In this document: positions 1 to 11,700 of the stretch, piece after piece
Numbering within the stretch: the first letter of the stretch is position 1
How the letters are laid out: each line of letters begins with the position of its first letter
Origin: Podospora pseudocomata
Lineage: Eukaryota > Ascomycota > Sordariomycetes > Sordariales > Podosporaceae
Length of the DNA: 64,000 bases
Reading direction: 5' to 3'
Assembly (NCBI RefSeq): GCF_035222375.1
Contig: NC_085890.1
Span: 3,782,001 to 3,846,000, forward strand
Translations under genes and position numbers: made by a program
The notes under the pieces: generated by a model
What the model saw: the letters and a program-made list of their open reading frames with translations, nothing else
What the model was told of the DNA's origin: nothing
Databases searched by the model: none

Positions 1-1157
1 CCGGCCGTAGGAGACAGTCGCCCTCGCCAGAATTGACAACCCCCCGACGAGGAAGTTACCTCTTCTTCTTCCTCCTCATCGGACAGCCAACCCCAACCCA
101 AACCCGGACCCAAACCCAAACCCCCTTAACGTCAACTCACCCGCGAAACCCACTCCAGAATCCAACCGAAGGCAATCCTCCGCCCAAACCGGATCAAAAC
201 CCCCTCCCCGCATCACCGTCGAAAAACTCCCCCGAGAGCCCGTCATGTCAACAGTGGTTAACTCGCGCACCCCGCTCCCCATCTCGAAGCCAGAGCCTGT
301 CAGGGAAAGGATCATCCACGTGAGCCTTACCCCTAGGCTTCAGAGTTTGAAGTCACGGGTGCAGTTCCTGGTCAAGAATGAGGGCGGGCAGAGGAGAGCG
401 AGGGCTGAACTGAGGTATCGGTTGGGACGGGTGCAGATTCATGCCCGGAGGGCGGTGTTGGAGAGGGCGATTGATGAGATTTTGTGCGGGGGTGGGGGGG
501 GGGGGCGCGGGTAATAGCTCGGATGTTGAGATGAGGGAGAGAGGTGACGAGACGGGTGACGAGACAGATGGAGAGGATAGTCAGGATGAGGGCGGCAGCC
601 CAGAGACCGGCACAGGGGGTAACAAGGACGATAAGCAGGAGCCAACGCCGGTGCTGGATGCATTCGAGGTTCTAAGGCGTAAGGACAGCAGCGACTCTGA
701 TGTTTCTATGAGCGATCTGCTGTCTCCCGGACGAATTGCAGTGTCAACTTTTCGGTCGACGGCGAGGTTACCATTTCGGACGCCTCGTACGAGGACCCGA
801 ACGAGACTGGTGTTGCACAGCAGTCCGAACATCTCAGCAATCCTGAGACCCTGAAACGTCCTGCGACCCCTAAGCTGCCCGAGAAATCGAGCGATACCCA
901 GAACCCCAAGCACCCTGAGGCCTCTACACCTACTCCTGTTCCCAGCCGCCTTGAGAAACCCGTCGACCTTGAAAACTCGAAGCCCCCAGAGCCCACTGCG
1001 CTCCCTGACACTCATCCGCCCCCCGAGCCTACTACAACCCCCAAGCCTACCACACCCCCTCAGGGTTCCGGACTTCAACTTACCAGATGACTTGGCAAAT
1101 AAGCCCGACTTCGACGAACAGCTATCTCTTATTGGTCTCGACATCATTTACGACTAG
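1..1157 (+). CDS. interrupted 3' part of a disordered-protein gene (partial)
   Basis: Plus-strand coding-like sequence enters from the left edge and ends at a stop at 1155-1157. It is low in complexity (Pro, Ser, Thr, Asp/Glu rich). One stretch is less biased, around 285-490, with a basic patch containing RAELRYRLGRVQIHARRA. No single frame stays open. Coding character is in frame 2 up to about 490, in the next frame through an acidic tract to about 745, back in frame 2 to about 1080, then ends with DFDEQLSLIGLDIIYD. The first switch coincides with a 12-G run at 494-505, so an assembly indel is a good explanation there; small introns or true gene decay could explain the others. I do not recognise the family. 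The alternative minus-strand frame at 581-1147 looks like its shadow. Confidence 0.35.
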
Positions 1158-1518
1158 GTTGAACCAGGCAAAGACACCAGGTACGCCACTGTAGCTTTGG
1201 CGAATCTTTGCTTACCTAAAGGATGGGGCATGAGGATAGTGTACTAGGATGACGTGTTTTAGACAGGGCAAGATAGCTACCATTTGATCAACGAACACAC
1301 ATTGTCCCGAGAGGCCGTTCAACTTGCTGTGACAGCAAATAGGCCGAAGCCTGGCCCACTGCTTATTACACCATACTCTGACATGTATACCACACAAATA
1401 AACCAACAATGAACCACCAATATACTTTAACCAAACGCCATGCCCGCCTGCCATGTTTCATAAGACAAAAAAGAGAAGAAAGCGGAGGGTATATCACAAT
1501 ACCAAAATACCACCGCAA
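1158..1518. other. intergenic, 361 bp
   Basis: Lies between the stop of the left-edge plus-strand remnant and the stop of the SNF2 gene, so it holds two convergent 3' ends. No RNA gene or other feature was seen. Confidence 0.6.
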
Positions 1519-4172
1519 TCACTGCTTCCCCGTCTCCGTAATCCCATCAGCCTTTGTCTCAACAACCTTGTACACACCCGCATTACCCTCACCCGCCGCA
1601 GCCCGCTCATAAGCCTCATCACTCCTATCACACAACACCTCAATATCAGCATCACTGAGCACCTCCTTGTCCCCACTAAACTTGTACACCTGCCCATCCT
1701 TCAGCAGCAGCGCCTTGAGTGTTTCCTTGTCCAAGTCCTCTCTCATGTCAATCTTTTGCCCCATCGTCCTGAACCCACCCTTTTTGATCACCAGCTTCTC
1801 CAACCGTCTCTTTGCGTCTGCACTCCCCAATAGCTCGTCCTCTACCGTGTCCTTGGTAGCCAACCGGTACACAACCACCGGTCTTGTCTGACCAATCCTG
1901 TGAGCGCGATCTTGCGCTTGTAAATCCTGCTGCGGGTTCCAGTCACTATCAAACAAGATGACGGTGTCAGCCGAAGCAAGGTTGATGCCCTGCCCCCCTG
2001 CCCTCGTGGTCAACAAGAAGATCTTGAGCTCAGGGTCCTTGTTGAAATCCTCAATCTGCGCCTGGCGGTCCTCCTGCGCTACTGACCCATCGATGCGACA
2101 TACCGGCCACCCGCGCAGGTCGGCGCAGTACGACTCGAGCAGATCAAGCTGCTTGTTGAACTGGCTGAAGATGAGTACCTTGTGGCCGCGCTCAAACAAG
2201 GCGGGGAGTAACCTGTCAAGAAGCAGCATCTTCCCTGAAGCAGTGACGATGGACTCGTCCGCTTCGCAGTCGTAAAAGTGATGGGGGGAGTTGCACACCA
2301 GACGGAGCTGCATGACGGGGTTGCCGAGTTTCTTGAGGGAGATCTCGCGTTTGGCAAGCTCGAGGGTTTTGGCTCGTTCGAATTCATCGGTGTCTTCGTC
2401 GAGGCCATTATGTGCCTGCAGTTCGGTTTCCGCCTCGAGTTGTTTGGCCAACTTGGCCTCAAAGGCGTCGTCGTCGAGCATGTCGTCGTCTGAATCGGCG
2501 TCTTTGTAGGATTTGCGGCCTCGTCGTGGTCGGCCGCGGACACTACTAGGGGTGGACTGACGACTTGACTTGACGCTCTTGGGGGCGGGAGACTGCGGTG
2601 CTGGTGAGGCCTTGCGCTTGGTGCTGCCCTTCCGTGGTGATTCGCGAATCGGAAGGACAGCTTCTGCCGCAGCACCTTGTTTCTTAGCCAGGGTTGCTGC
2701 TTTGGGAGGACGCCCACTAGGTCGCTTTCCCATCATGAGGGCAAAGGCATTCTTCTTCGCTGGAGGAGCTGGTGGCTCTTCCATCTTGACTGACATCGGG
2801 CTTGTCCTTGCGGTCGATGATGTGACCTCACTCTCCGTGTCTGGCTTCACGCTGCTTGACCTAGAGGAGCGTGTGCTGCGACTGGGCGATAATGCTGAGC
2901 TGTTGGCAGCTGTGAGCCTCTCCACGACCTTGTTTTCCAAGTAGGCCCGAGTGTCGATATTCTTATCGCTGATAGCGTTGTACAAGTCTGTCTGCTCCCT
3001 GGTCATCGGCGCATACAAAACATACTCTCTCTTTTTGGGCAGGTACTTGGCGACATCAGCCTTGACTCTGCGCAGAAGCAAAGGCTGCAACACCACGTGC
3101 ATCTTCTTGACGAGTTCTTGCTTGGCCTTATCAGCAATGAACTCTTCGGTTCCTTCTTCATCCTCGAGGTCACTAAAGTCGAACCAGCTCTCGAAGGACT
3201 CCCAATCACTGAAGATCTTGGGCAACAAAAAGTTCAGCAATGACCACAGCTCCTTGAGGTTGTTCTGAAGAGGAGTGCCGGTAATCAGGAGTCGGGTGGC
3301 AGAGGTGAATGTCTTGAGTTCCCGGAACAGCTTGGAGTCAAAGTTCTTCATCCGGTGACCCTCGTCAATGATGATAAACTCCCAATTTATCTTGGAAAGG
3401 TTGGCACGGTCACGGATGACCATCTCATAGGTCGTGCAGACGACGGGAAACTTATTCGTAGGTCTGCCTCCCACGAGATGTTTGTTGATCTGGTTCTTGA
3501 AAATGCCGATACGCTGCTCGGGGGTGCCGTGGTACATGCAAACAGGGATTGAGGGGACCCATTTGTGAAACTCATTCATCCAGTTCGATAGTGTACTCAA
3601 CGGAGCAACAATCAGATGTGGACCGAGGTAATTTTCTTGCTCGCGGAGGAGAGCAATCAGGGAGATGGTTTGAATGGTTTTGCCTGGAGGTTATTAGCAT
3701 GTCAGTGTTAACGAAGCCGTGTAAGTGCTTGCATACCGAGACCCATCTCGTCAGCCAAAATGCCACTCATTCCCTGTACGCAAATCTCGTACATCCAAGT
3801 AAGACCCTCCAACTGGTAGTCTCGCATGGTGCCGCCAACCAAGCACTTGGGCTGCTTGGCCATGGTCAAGTCATGTTCTCCCAGTGTCTTGCCATCCAAG
3901 CCTGTTCCAACTCGGCCGAGGACTTTGGTCTTGTCTGTAAGAATGCTGCTAAACGCTGCACTCTGGGCGAGAAGAGCATCCAGGTCCTTTCCCTTAGCCT
4001 CACGCTCCTCCTTTGTCAAGGGTCTTCGCTTCCATTTCTTCTTGCGCTTCTCCTCAGCCTTGAGATTCGCGAGGTGGGCCTTTTCCTCCTCGGCGGCGAG
4101 TATTTGCTCCTCTCTCAGCTTGGTGTAGCTCATTTTGGGCTTCTCGGCTTCCATCGTATCGGCGGACGCCAT
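1519..4172 (-). CDS. mus-30: Lsh/Irc5-type SNF2 chromatin remodeller (MUS-30 class)
   Basis: Predicted 866-residue SNF2 ATPase; exons 4172-3737 and 3683-1519. The 53-nt intron (3736-3684) has donor GTATGC, a CTAAT branch site and CAG acceptor, and splits the Walker A motif DEMGLGKT (residues 141-148). The start is the first in-frame ATG; upstream codons have only a TTG. Lobe 1 carries the DEGH box at 252-255 and LITGTPLQNN. Between the lobes lies a Ser/Arg/Pro-rich insert, then an acidic stretch. Lobe 2 runs from KVLIFSQFN (about 646) to HRIGQTRPV (about 741). The N terminus is a charged helical segment. The arrangement fits the Lsh/DDM1/Irc5 class. By family knowledge these nuclear remodellers act in DNA-damage tolerance and, in plants and animals, in DNA methylation. 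Assignment to Lsh rather than ISWI rests on the inter-lobe insert and the absence of HAND/SANT/SLIDE. Confidence 0.92.
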
Positions 4173-4963
4173 CGGGGCGGAAGCGAGCGATGGTGCGCAA
4201 GGGCTGATATGGTGTCGCAATGGAGAGCTACTAGGGAAGTCGTGATCGGACGAAAAACGCTGCTATCGCACGTCCGGATGAAAGAGTGCGGTCGCAAGTC
4301 GCAATTGGGAGCGAGGGGTGGGAGGGATGTCCCGGTCGTCAAAGCACGGCGGAATGCAACTCGCCACCACGCAGAAATCGTCGAGCAGTCGAACAATGAA
4401 GGCCAATCGAGTGGCCCAAATATTAAGCAGACAGTAGATTGTAGTAAAAAAGGACTTGACCGTCCAGAAAATTCAAGGGATCCTCCAAGAAGAGACAAGA
4501 GTGGCACTTCCCCCCAAAATGGTGAGAAAACACCAAAGGCAAAACAGTTTTGACAAAATCAATTAACAGAGGCGCGTCGATGCACGCGACGGGCGATGGC
4601 GATTTTAATCGATTTCTGCACGCGTCAAAGAAGCAACGACGCGCAGTCACGCGCTTTTCCCAAAGCGACGAAGGTGCCAAGACAACCGTTCTGCCCCCCC
4701 GTATTCCTGCCTGAAAGCCAAGGTCAGAAAATGCTAGAGCTCAAGCTGCCCCTCCTTTTGACTCAGAAAAAAGTGCCCCGCATTGAACATTGAACAGCTT
4801 CAATCAAGTCTATCATATTCCCGACCAACGGGATACACCAACCACGCTGTCCTTCCTCCGCCCCTCCTTTGCTGCTCTCCGAAGCGCAATCCCTCTTTCC
4901 ACCAGTCGACCATTCCAGTCACGACGACTTTCCCCCCTGTTTTTCCTGTCGAACCCGCGCATC
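4173..4963. promoter_or_regulatory. divergent promoter region, SNF2 gene / Arc1 gene
   Basis: 791 bp between two divergent start codons. It contains an ACGCGT hexamer at 4620-4625 amid several other ACGCG/GCGCG words (4570-4655). ACGCGT is the MluI cell-cycle box bound by MBF in yeasts; whether it works here is inference. A pyrimidine-rich stretch precedes the Arc1 start. No gene was seen in it. Confidence 0.4.
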
Positions 4964-6196
4964 ATGGCCTACCTCGACTCCCAGAAATACACCCCCGCCG
5001 AGGAAACTGAGATCCAATCCTGGCTCTCCAAGGCCTCCTCCGTGTCTCCCGATAACTCCTCCCTCCTCGACGAGATTAACAATACCCTCGCCACCCGCAC
5101 CACCGCCCTCGGCACCAAGCCCTCCAAAGCCGATATTGTTCTGTATGAGTCCCTCGCGCCCCTCGTCAAGTCCTGGGGCCCCGAGCAGCGCACCGGCGAG
5201 CACGGCCACCCCAACATTGTTCGCCTCGTTGACTTTGTGCAAAACTCACCCTTTTTCGGGCTCGACGTCAAGGACAAGGTCGAGGTCGATGTTGAGGATA
5301 TTCGCTATGTCAAGCCCGTCGTTGACGCCAAGGCCGAGAAGGAGAGGTTGAAGAAGGAGAAGGCTGCTGCTGCTGCTGCTGCCGCCGCCGCTGGTGGTAA
5401 CGCTGAGCAAAAGACCCTCGTCGACCGCACAAAGGAGGCTGCCCAAACAGTCGTTGAAAAGGCCGTCGAAGCCAAGAACACCGTTGTCGAGGCTGTCACT
5501 GGCGACGCTGCCGCCGCCGCTGGTGCCAAGCCCCAAAAGCAAAAGAAGGAAAAGAAGGAGAAGAAGGGCCGCGAGCCCGCCCCTCCCCCACCTCCCCAGG
5601 TCCTCTCGCCGTGCCTGATCGACCTCCGTGTTGGCCACATCCTCAAGGCGATCAAGCACCCCGAAGCTGACTCCCTTTATGTCTCCACCATCGCCATGGG
5701 CGACAAGCCCGGCACCGACGACACCACCGAAGTCGACGGTCAAATCTGCCGCACTGTCTGCTCGGGTTTGAACGGGTTGGTTCCTCTTGAGGAGATGCAA
5801 GGCCGCAAGGTGGTGGTGGTGTGCAACCTTAAGCCGGTCAAGATGAGGGGCATCAAGAGCAGCGCCATGGTGCTGGCTGCCTCGCCCAAGATCAAGGAGG
5901 GAGAGGTGGACGATCACAAGGGCCCCGTCGAGCTGGTCAACCCACCTGCCGATGCCAAGGCTGGCGAGAGGGTCTACTTTGAGGGGTGGGCCGGCGAGCC
6001 GGAGAAGGTGCTGAACCCAAAGAAGAAGATTTGGGAGACGTTCCAGCCTGGGTTTACGACTACGGACGACTTGGAGGTTGCGTTTGATGCGGGGGTTGTG
6101 GAGGCGCTGGAGGGGAAGACGGGGTTGGGCAAGTTGGTGACGGAGAGCGGAGGGGTTTGCAAGGTGAAGAGCTTGACGGGTGCGCAGGTTAGGTAA
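4964..6196 (+). CDS. ARC1: Arc1-like tRNA-binding aminoacyl-tRNA synthetase cofactor
   Basis: Intronless, 410 residues. ATG at 4964 (context ATCATGGCC) is chosen; the open frame extends 58 codons upstream but only from a TTG. Residues 1-125 resemble the GST-like N-terminal domain of Arc1/AIMP. Residues about 125-210 are a Lys/Ala/Glu-rich linker with an alanine run and a KKEKKEKKG tract, expected to bind RNA non-specifically. From about 212 (LIDLRVGHILKAIKHPEAD) to the end is the EMAP-II/Trbp111-type OB-fold tRNA-binding domain, including VCSGLNGLVP and VVVCNLKPVKMRG. In yeast, Arc1p gathers Met- and Glu-tRNA synthetases in the cytosol and delivers tRNA. Partners here are inferred. It converges on the secreted-protein gene, 224 bp between stops. 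Confidence 0.93.
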   Translation: MAYLDSQKYTPAEETEIQSWLSKASSVSPDNSSLLDEINNTLATRTTALGTKPSKADIVLYESLAPLVKSWGPEQRTGEHGHPNIVRLVDFVQNSPFFGLDVKDKVEVDVEDIRYVKPVVDAKAEKERLKKEKAAAAAAAAAAGGNAEQKTLVDRTKEAAQTVVEKAVEAKNTVVEAVTGDAAAAAGAKPQKQKKEKKEKKGREPAPPPPPQVLSPCLIDLRVGHILKAIKHPEADSLYVSTIAMGDKPGTDDTTEVDGQICRTVCSGLNGLVPLEEMQGRKVVVVCNLKPVKMRGIKSSAMVLAASPKIKEGEVDDHKGPVELVNPPADAKAGERVYFEGWAGEPEKVLNPKKKIWETFQPGFTTTDDLEVAFDAGVVEALEGKTGLGKLVTESGGVCKVKSLTGAQVR

Positions 6197-6420
6197 TTTC
6201 TTCTTTTGAGTGTTTGGTTGTTTCACTGTGTGCAGGAACGATGGAGGAAAATAGAATAAAAAGGCTGTTTCCCTGTAATTTGCCTATGGAAGAAGGAAAG
6301 AAAGAAAGAGAGAAAATAAAAGCAACTAAAAATGTCATGAAACCTCCCCTTCTTCTTTTCCCCCGTCTCTCCGTCTCCTTCCCTCCCCCCGCCTTTTTTT
6401 TTATAAAAACATGGATCAAC

Positions 6421-6940
6421 TTAGTTTGGCTTGGTCAAAATCGCCGTGGGGAACGCTCCGGTGTGAGTCGGCGCGCAGCCGGTAGTGACGTACTCGGTGA
6501 TGGTGGGGATCACGCATCCGGTAACGCACTTGGGGCAGCGGGCGGTGACGGTTTGGGTGGACGTCTTGGGGCAGCAGTCGTCGTGGCAGGGGACCTCCTT
6601 TTGCTCGATCTTGATGTAGGCCGGGCACATGATGGGGTCTTTGGGCTCGGGGCAGGCGGTGGCGCAGGCCTTTGGGGTGGTGGTGGTTGTGTGGGTGTAG
6701 CAGGAGGGCTTTGCGGAGCAGGCGGTTGGTTTGCTGGGGGGGGTGATTACGGGGAGGGAGGCGGTGATGGCTGGGCCGCCGCCGGGGACGGTGAGGACTG
6801 GGAGGGAGGTGCCGGCTGGGATGGCGGAGCTGAACGGGGAAGGGGGGGGGGAGTAAGTCAGTGGGGGTGGGAGGAGGGAAGGGGGAAAGGGGGACGTACA
6901 CTGCTCCGGCAAGGAGGAGGAGGAGGGCTGGGAGTTGCAT
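6421..6940 (-). CDS. small secreted cysteine-rich protein
   Basis: 149 residues from exons 6940-6900 and 6829-6421. The 70-nt intron (donor GTACGT, acceptor TTCAG) lies inside the signal-peptide coding region. The N terminus MQLPALLLLLAGAVSA is a clear signal peptide with an AVSA-type cleavage site, and this is what supports the splice. The mature part opens with a Pro/Thr segment, then has a Cys-rich C-terminal half including CHDDCCPKTST and CPKCVTGC, ending in KPN. Even spacing of CC and CxxC pairs suggests a disulfide-bonded extracellular protein. No family is recognised with confidence; it resembles fungal effector-like or cell-wall-associated proteins only in general composition. Confidence 0.78.
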
Positions 6941-8798
6941 TTTGATTGGAGAGGTGTGTGTGGGTAGAAGGCTAATAATCCCTTTGCTTGATGAGCTGGT
7001 GGGTGCTGGTGGTGAAGAGGATGAGAAAGCACGAGGGGTAAGGTCAGAGTCTGGGAGCTTTATACTCTCACGCCGGCCATACTTTGGTTTCTCCTGTCGT
7101 TTTCTGTTCCTGAATCAGACCCTCAGTGACATGTGCGATCGACGGTGTCACTCCCAGAGAGGTAGAAACAACGAAACGGTAACAGCGCACAATGCTACGG
7201 CAGCGACAAGCTGATGGGGTTAGACCTGACTTGGCATCACGTTCAATCTGGTGATTTCTGCAGAGAGATCGGGGGTAGAGATGCAGAGATTGGCATGGAT
7301 ACAACGCAGAAAAGGGGTCTACACTTTGAGGTGGTTGTGACTGCCTCCGATGGGATGCATGTGCTTCGATGAGTGACAGATGTGTTGAAGATACCCGACG
7401 GCCCTCTGCTTTCCGAGCCGGACGTATGCTCTGCCTGTACTCATACACAACCCAACCTACTGTGTGTGTCGTCTTGACCCCATGACATTTTATGCTGTCC
7501 TTCTCATAGGCATAATTGAAGCTCCAGCATAAAATCATATCACAGTCCAAAACCCTCCCTGCACTCAACCATACCCAGCTGCGACTTTCTCTCCCGTTCC
7601 GGCTGCGTTAATTTACACCTATATTAACTGATTGCTACCGTAACAAACAGTAGGCGAGCGAGCAAAACCCATAAACCGGGGGTGTACATAACTCGCGGAT
7701 GTTGTTTCCAGGTTCAGGTCCCAAAGCCAAGACAACGATGCCCGTTCAGGTAGACGCGGCAGATATAAAGCCGTTATTTTCTTGGAAGCCTCTGGCATCC
7801 AACCTCTCAAACATCTGTCAACTTTCCGAGGATTTCGTAAGATTCCCGAGGTCTTTTAGAAACCACCGAGGTTTGTCCATAAAAACATGGGGGTTAACAG
7901 AACGGATACGAACCGGAAACAAGCAACTCTGCTTTCTGGTAGATACCATCCCGGGAAGTGGGAGAAAGTTTCTATTTATGTTTCCTTGGGTTCCTGGAAT
8001 TGTGGATTTGAGCCAGACCGAAAAACAAAAACACAGAATCATAACCGTGGTACTGTTATAAGGTATCCAGGGGGCAAGGCAAAACTCGACGTTGCTTTTG
8101 GGAAAGCTGGGGAAAGAGCCGATCAATTGGTCTCGGCATGGAGAGTCGGGAACGGCATGGTGACAGCGTCTGGCCTTGGCCCTTCAACCTCCTCCGCAAC
8201 GGAAGCATTCCAGTTACTAATTGTGGTACTTCCGTCTCTCAAAACTGGGGTTTCTGTTGTTGACTTTATCTCTCTTCTGCAAGCAGGACGTCCTATCACA
8301 CCGACAAACACGCTCCCGTGGGTGCTGAATCGCCGGTTCGGAGTCGAAGGCAATGGAACCGGCTCATCCATCATCTCATTCTTACTTTGCTGTTTTCCGC
8401 CCATCTCTTGATGCCCAGCCATACGAGTTTCAGTAGACAGGTGTCTTATGAGAGTTGAGGGTGTATCAATTACATCTTTCAAGGCATTTCTCGCACGTTG
8501 ACACCACGACAAAACATCAGATTTGAGCAAGTGATGCACCTCACCTCTTATACTTTTCACATCACACAAACATGCTACCCAACCATATCTGTACTCTACT
8601 TTACATTTTCTCAAACCATCACGCCTCCCCTCGCCAAAGTCTTTTTATCCGCATTCTCCCAAAACCCAGTTCATCTACAACGCCACGCAGTATTCATGAA
8701 ACCAAAAACAACAAAAAAAGAAAGATCCTTGCCAAAATAAAAATAAAAACGCCGCCCGATGCGCATGACCCCAGTGTTGTAAATACTTGTGTAGAACA
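6941..8798. other. intergenic, 1.86 kb
   Basis: Promoter side of the secreted Cys-rich gene on the left and 3' side of the mitochondrial RNA polymerase on the right. Several open stretches (such as 7068-7568 minus and 8123-8614 minus) have no family resemblance, no consistent start or splice context and uneven composition. An A-rich tract at 8700-8750 fits the polymerase 3' UTR. No RNA gene was seen. Confidence 0.55.
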
Positions 8799-11700
8799 TC
8801 ATGAGAAAAAGTACTTGCTCTGCCTCAGCATTTGAATGTCAAAGTCGCCCTTGGCCGGGATGTCGGGGAAGGTCAGTGGAAGCCAGACAGTGACTTTTTG
8901 TTGCTGTGTTGTATTATTAGGAAAATTTTTGTCCTTTCTTGCCGAGAAAAGGTTCTTCTCCCACTTCTTCCCAGACACTTGGGCGGACTCGTCGGTTTGT
9001 TCTCCCTCTCCCAAGAGCTCTGTTGCGTCAGCCTCGCCCTCCATGCCGTGCTCCATGCCGTCCTCCATGCCATCCTCCGGTGCCGCCGTTGTGTCCGCCT
9101 CCGCTTCCACCGCCTCGGCGGCGCCGACCATCGAGTCAGGTGAACCCAACTTCTCAAGGATGCTAGCAGGCGTAACCATTTCCTCGCCTTCGAGTCTCTC
9201 CGAGGGAACCTCCGACTTGAGAAGCTTGAGCCGCTTCACTTCGAGCAACAACTCTTGACGGGCTGTCATGCGAAAGCCCTTCCGCCAATCTTCGATCGCT
9301 TTCCCGGCCGGTGTGTTCTTGACGACGGTGGCGAGGTACACGGAATCACCAAAGCGGGCTTCAAACTCGCGCTTTAGGCGGCCAATGACATCCTCTTCGT
9401 GGATTCTAATGAACGAGTCCCTGATGATGTCACTCATTATGTCTACATCAGACGCGTGTGTCCAAAACGAATCGTGGACGGCCGCAAACGTCAGGCCGCG
9501 CTCATCAGACTCCAACGCCGACAGCATCATGTGGCTGGCGTCGAGAGAGTGAATGAAGTTGGGCGGGAAGGCCTGCAGCTGCTTACGTCGGTTCACAGGG
9601 TCGGATCGATTCGTGTCCATGAGGCTGAGATTTTGAAGACAGGTCGCGATCACACGATTGGCCGTGTTACGGTATGGCTGCACCACAGGCATCCGCAGGG
9701 GCGTTGTCCATACGATGGTGGAGAGAAACTTTTCTTTGAGAGCTTCAAGCGTGGATTCGTTCTTGACCGCTCTGAGCGACTTCGACTTCCGCTTGGGTGC
9801 CATGATAGCAACCTCGTCAGATGCTGCTTTTTTGGGCCGTGGTCTGTGCGAATCGGCTTCATACAAGGCCTGCTGGGCCTGCTGGTGCTCGACCTCATCC
9901 TGCTCCTCCATGGCAATCCTTCTCAGCTGCTCTGCGTTCAGTGACTGGCATACACGGCCGCCTATTTCACCTAGCCACTTCTGAATGTCGTGGGCGCCCT
10001 TGAACATGCTAGACAGTGCGTCAAACACCTTGCTAGTGCAGTAGGAGGCGAGCACGTTGGGATTGATACCGGTGTCAGCCTCAATGGTGGGATAGAGGGC
10101 ATCCAGCTGTTTCAGGATCTGCTTTCTGGCACCTGTTCGAGTGACGCCGTAGACGTTCGTCATGACGGTCTGCTTAACCACCTTTCTGACGATCTTGCCT
10201 TTGAGGGCTATCGCGAGGTCAAGCTTGAGCTCGTCGGCGTCATGGTCTATGCGTTTTGCCACGATATCAGCGACGGCCGAGTAGACATCGGCCGGCCGCT
10301 CGCCGGGAATGAGATTGACTTGCTCGGCACCCCACGCGTCACCACCGAGAGCGGCATAATGCTGAAGACCATTGCAGGTGCCGTCTTGGTGAATTGGGAG
10401 GTGGGACACGAACTTAGTAGGGTCCGGGTGCTCCAGGGCGTCTGTCAGCTCAAAGCAGGTCGCAAGGCATTGCCATGGGTCCTCGGCCTTGAGCCACCAG
10501 CCGTTGCCATTCAGCGGGTTCCGAACCGAGTCGAGCGCGTTCTGAAGGTTTTCATTGGCAAACTCCTCACGCTCGGCCAAACTCGCCTTGTCGAAACCGT
10601 AGACGTTGGCGAGATGGATCTTGAGCCACCGCAGCCCGTTGGTGCCCAGCGGCTTTCCCTTGGCAAACTTGAGCAGGCCTCGCATGTGGTCAGCACCCAT
10701 ATGGTTAAGGTAGGTCGGAACCGGGTACGCTCGCCCACGGAAATCCAGATTGTGAGGGAAGAAGAAGGTCTGGTCACGGAAGGCTCGTGCGATCTCCAAC
10801 TGGAAATTCATAAAGCATCGCTGCGAGTGCAGACCGCCCTTTTCGTTCTCGACGGCCTTGACAGCCTTGAGCCAAACACGTCGGGCCAAGGGGTCGTCCA
10901 GGTTTTCAGGCTCGGGCGGCATCGGCAGGTTGGGGTTCACGGCTGGAATGTTGGCGACTTCTGCTCCGTTGTTCCAGGCTTCAAGCATGACATCGAACAC
11001 CTTGCGGTTGATTCTCCAAGCTGTTTGCCCCAACACATCGAGCCCCTTCATCATCTGCTCCATGTCGCCTCTCTCGATGGCGGCCTCGGTGTAGATCTGC
11101 TGATCCTTCTCCTGTGCCTTGGCTCGAACCACGGATGTCGGATATTCGATGAACCCGCCCTTCTCCCACTTTGTCCATGGCTCAGGCTCGACCACCATGG
11201 GCAGATGCCGGGCAAGCACCTCAACTCGAGGTTCCGTCTTCAGGATATCGACCAGGGCGCGATTGGGCACAATGACGCCAACCTTCTTTCCCCTCCTCAG
11301 CTGGGTTGAATGGGAGAAGGCGGGCTGCATCTGCGAGACGAGCTCCTTGGTCTCCGGGTGCTCCCTGACGACGGTCACCTTTGCCGTGTCCAGAAAAGCG
11401 CCCAGCAGCAGAGCGCCGAATTTGGTTTTGGTGGTCGCAGGCCACCTTGGCTCCAAAATCGGCAATGGCAAGTCAGAGGAAAAGACCTTGCCATCATTAA
11501 CCGCTTGCGTTGGCTCTTCCTGGCCTCCTCTCTTGGCCGCATAGTAGTCGCGCGCCTTGGCCACCTTCAAGAGCGTCTTCGCCTTTTGCTCACGAGCCTT
11601 TTGCGTCCTAGCCATCTCTTTTGGGATGCTCTGCGTTGCCTTGTAGACTCGAATGTCTTCTTCGACGCTGCTCGCGAGGTGATGCACGACCCTGGTGAGA

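Noticed and set aside
5246-6226. 326-codon minus-strand frame across the Arc1 gene
   Set aside because: Leu-rich shadow of the Lys/Ala/Glu-rich plus-strand gene, which has clear domains.
7068-7568. 166-codon minus-strand frame in the 6.9-8.8 kb intergenic region
   Set aside because: No homology signal, no signal peptide or domain, and no downstream exon.
9990-11309. 439-codon plus-strand frame within RPO41
   Set aside because: Antisense shadow; the opposite strand encodes all polymerase motifs.
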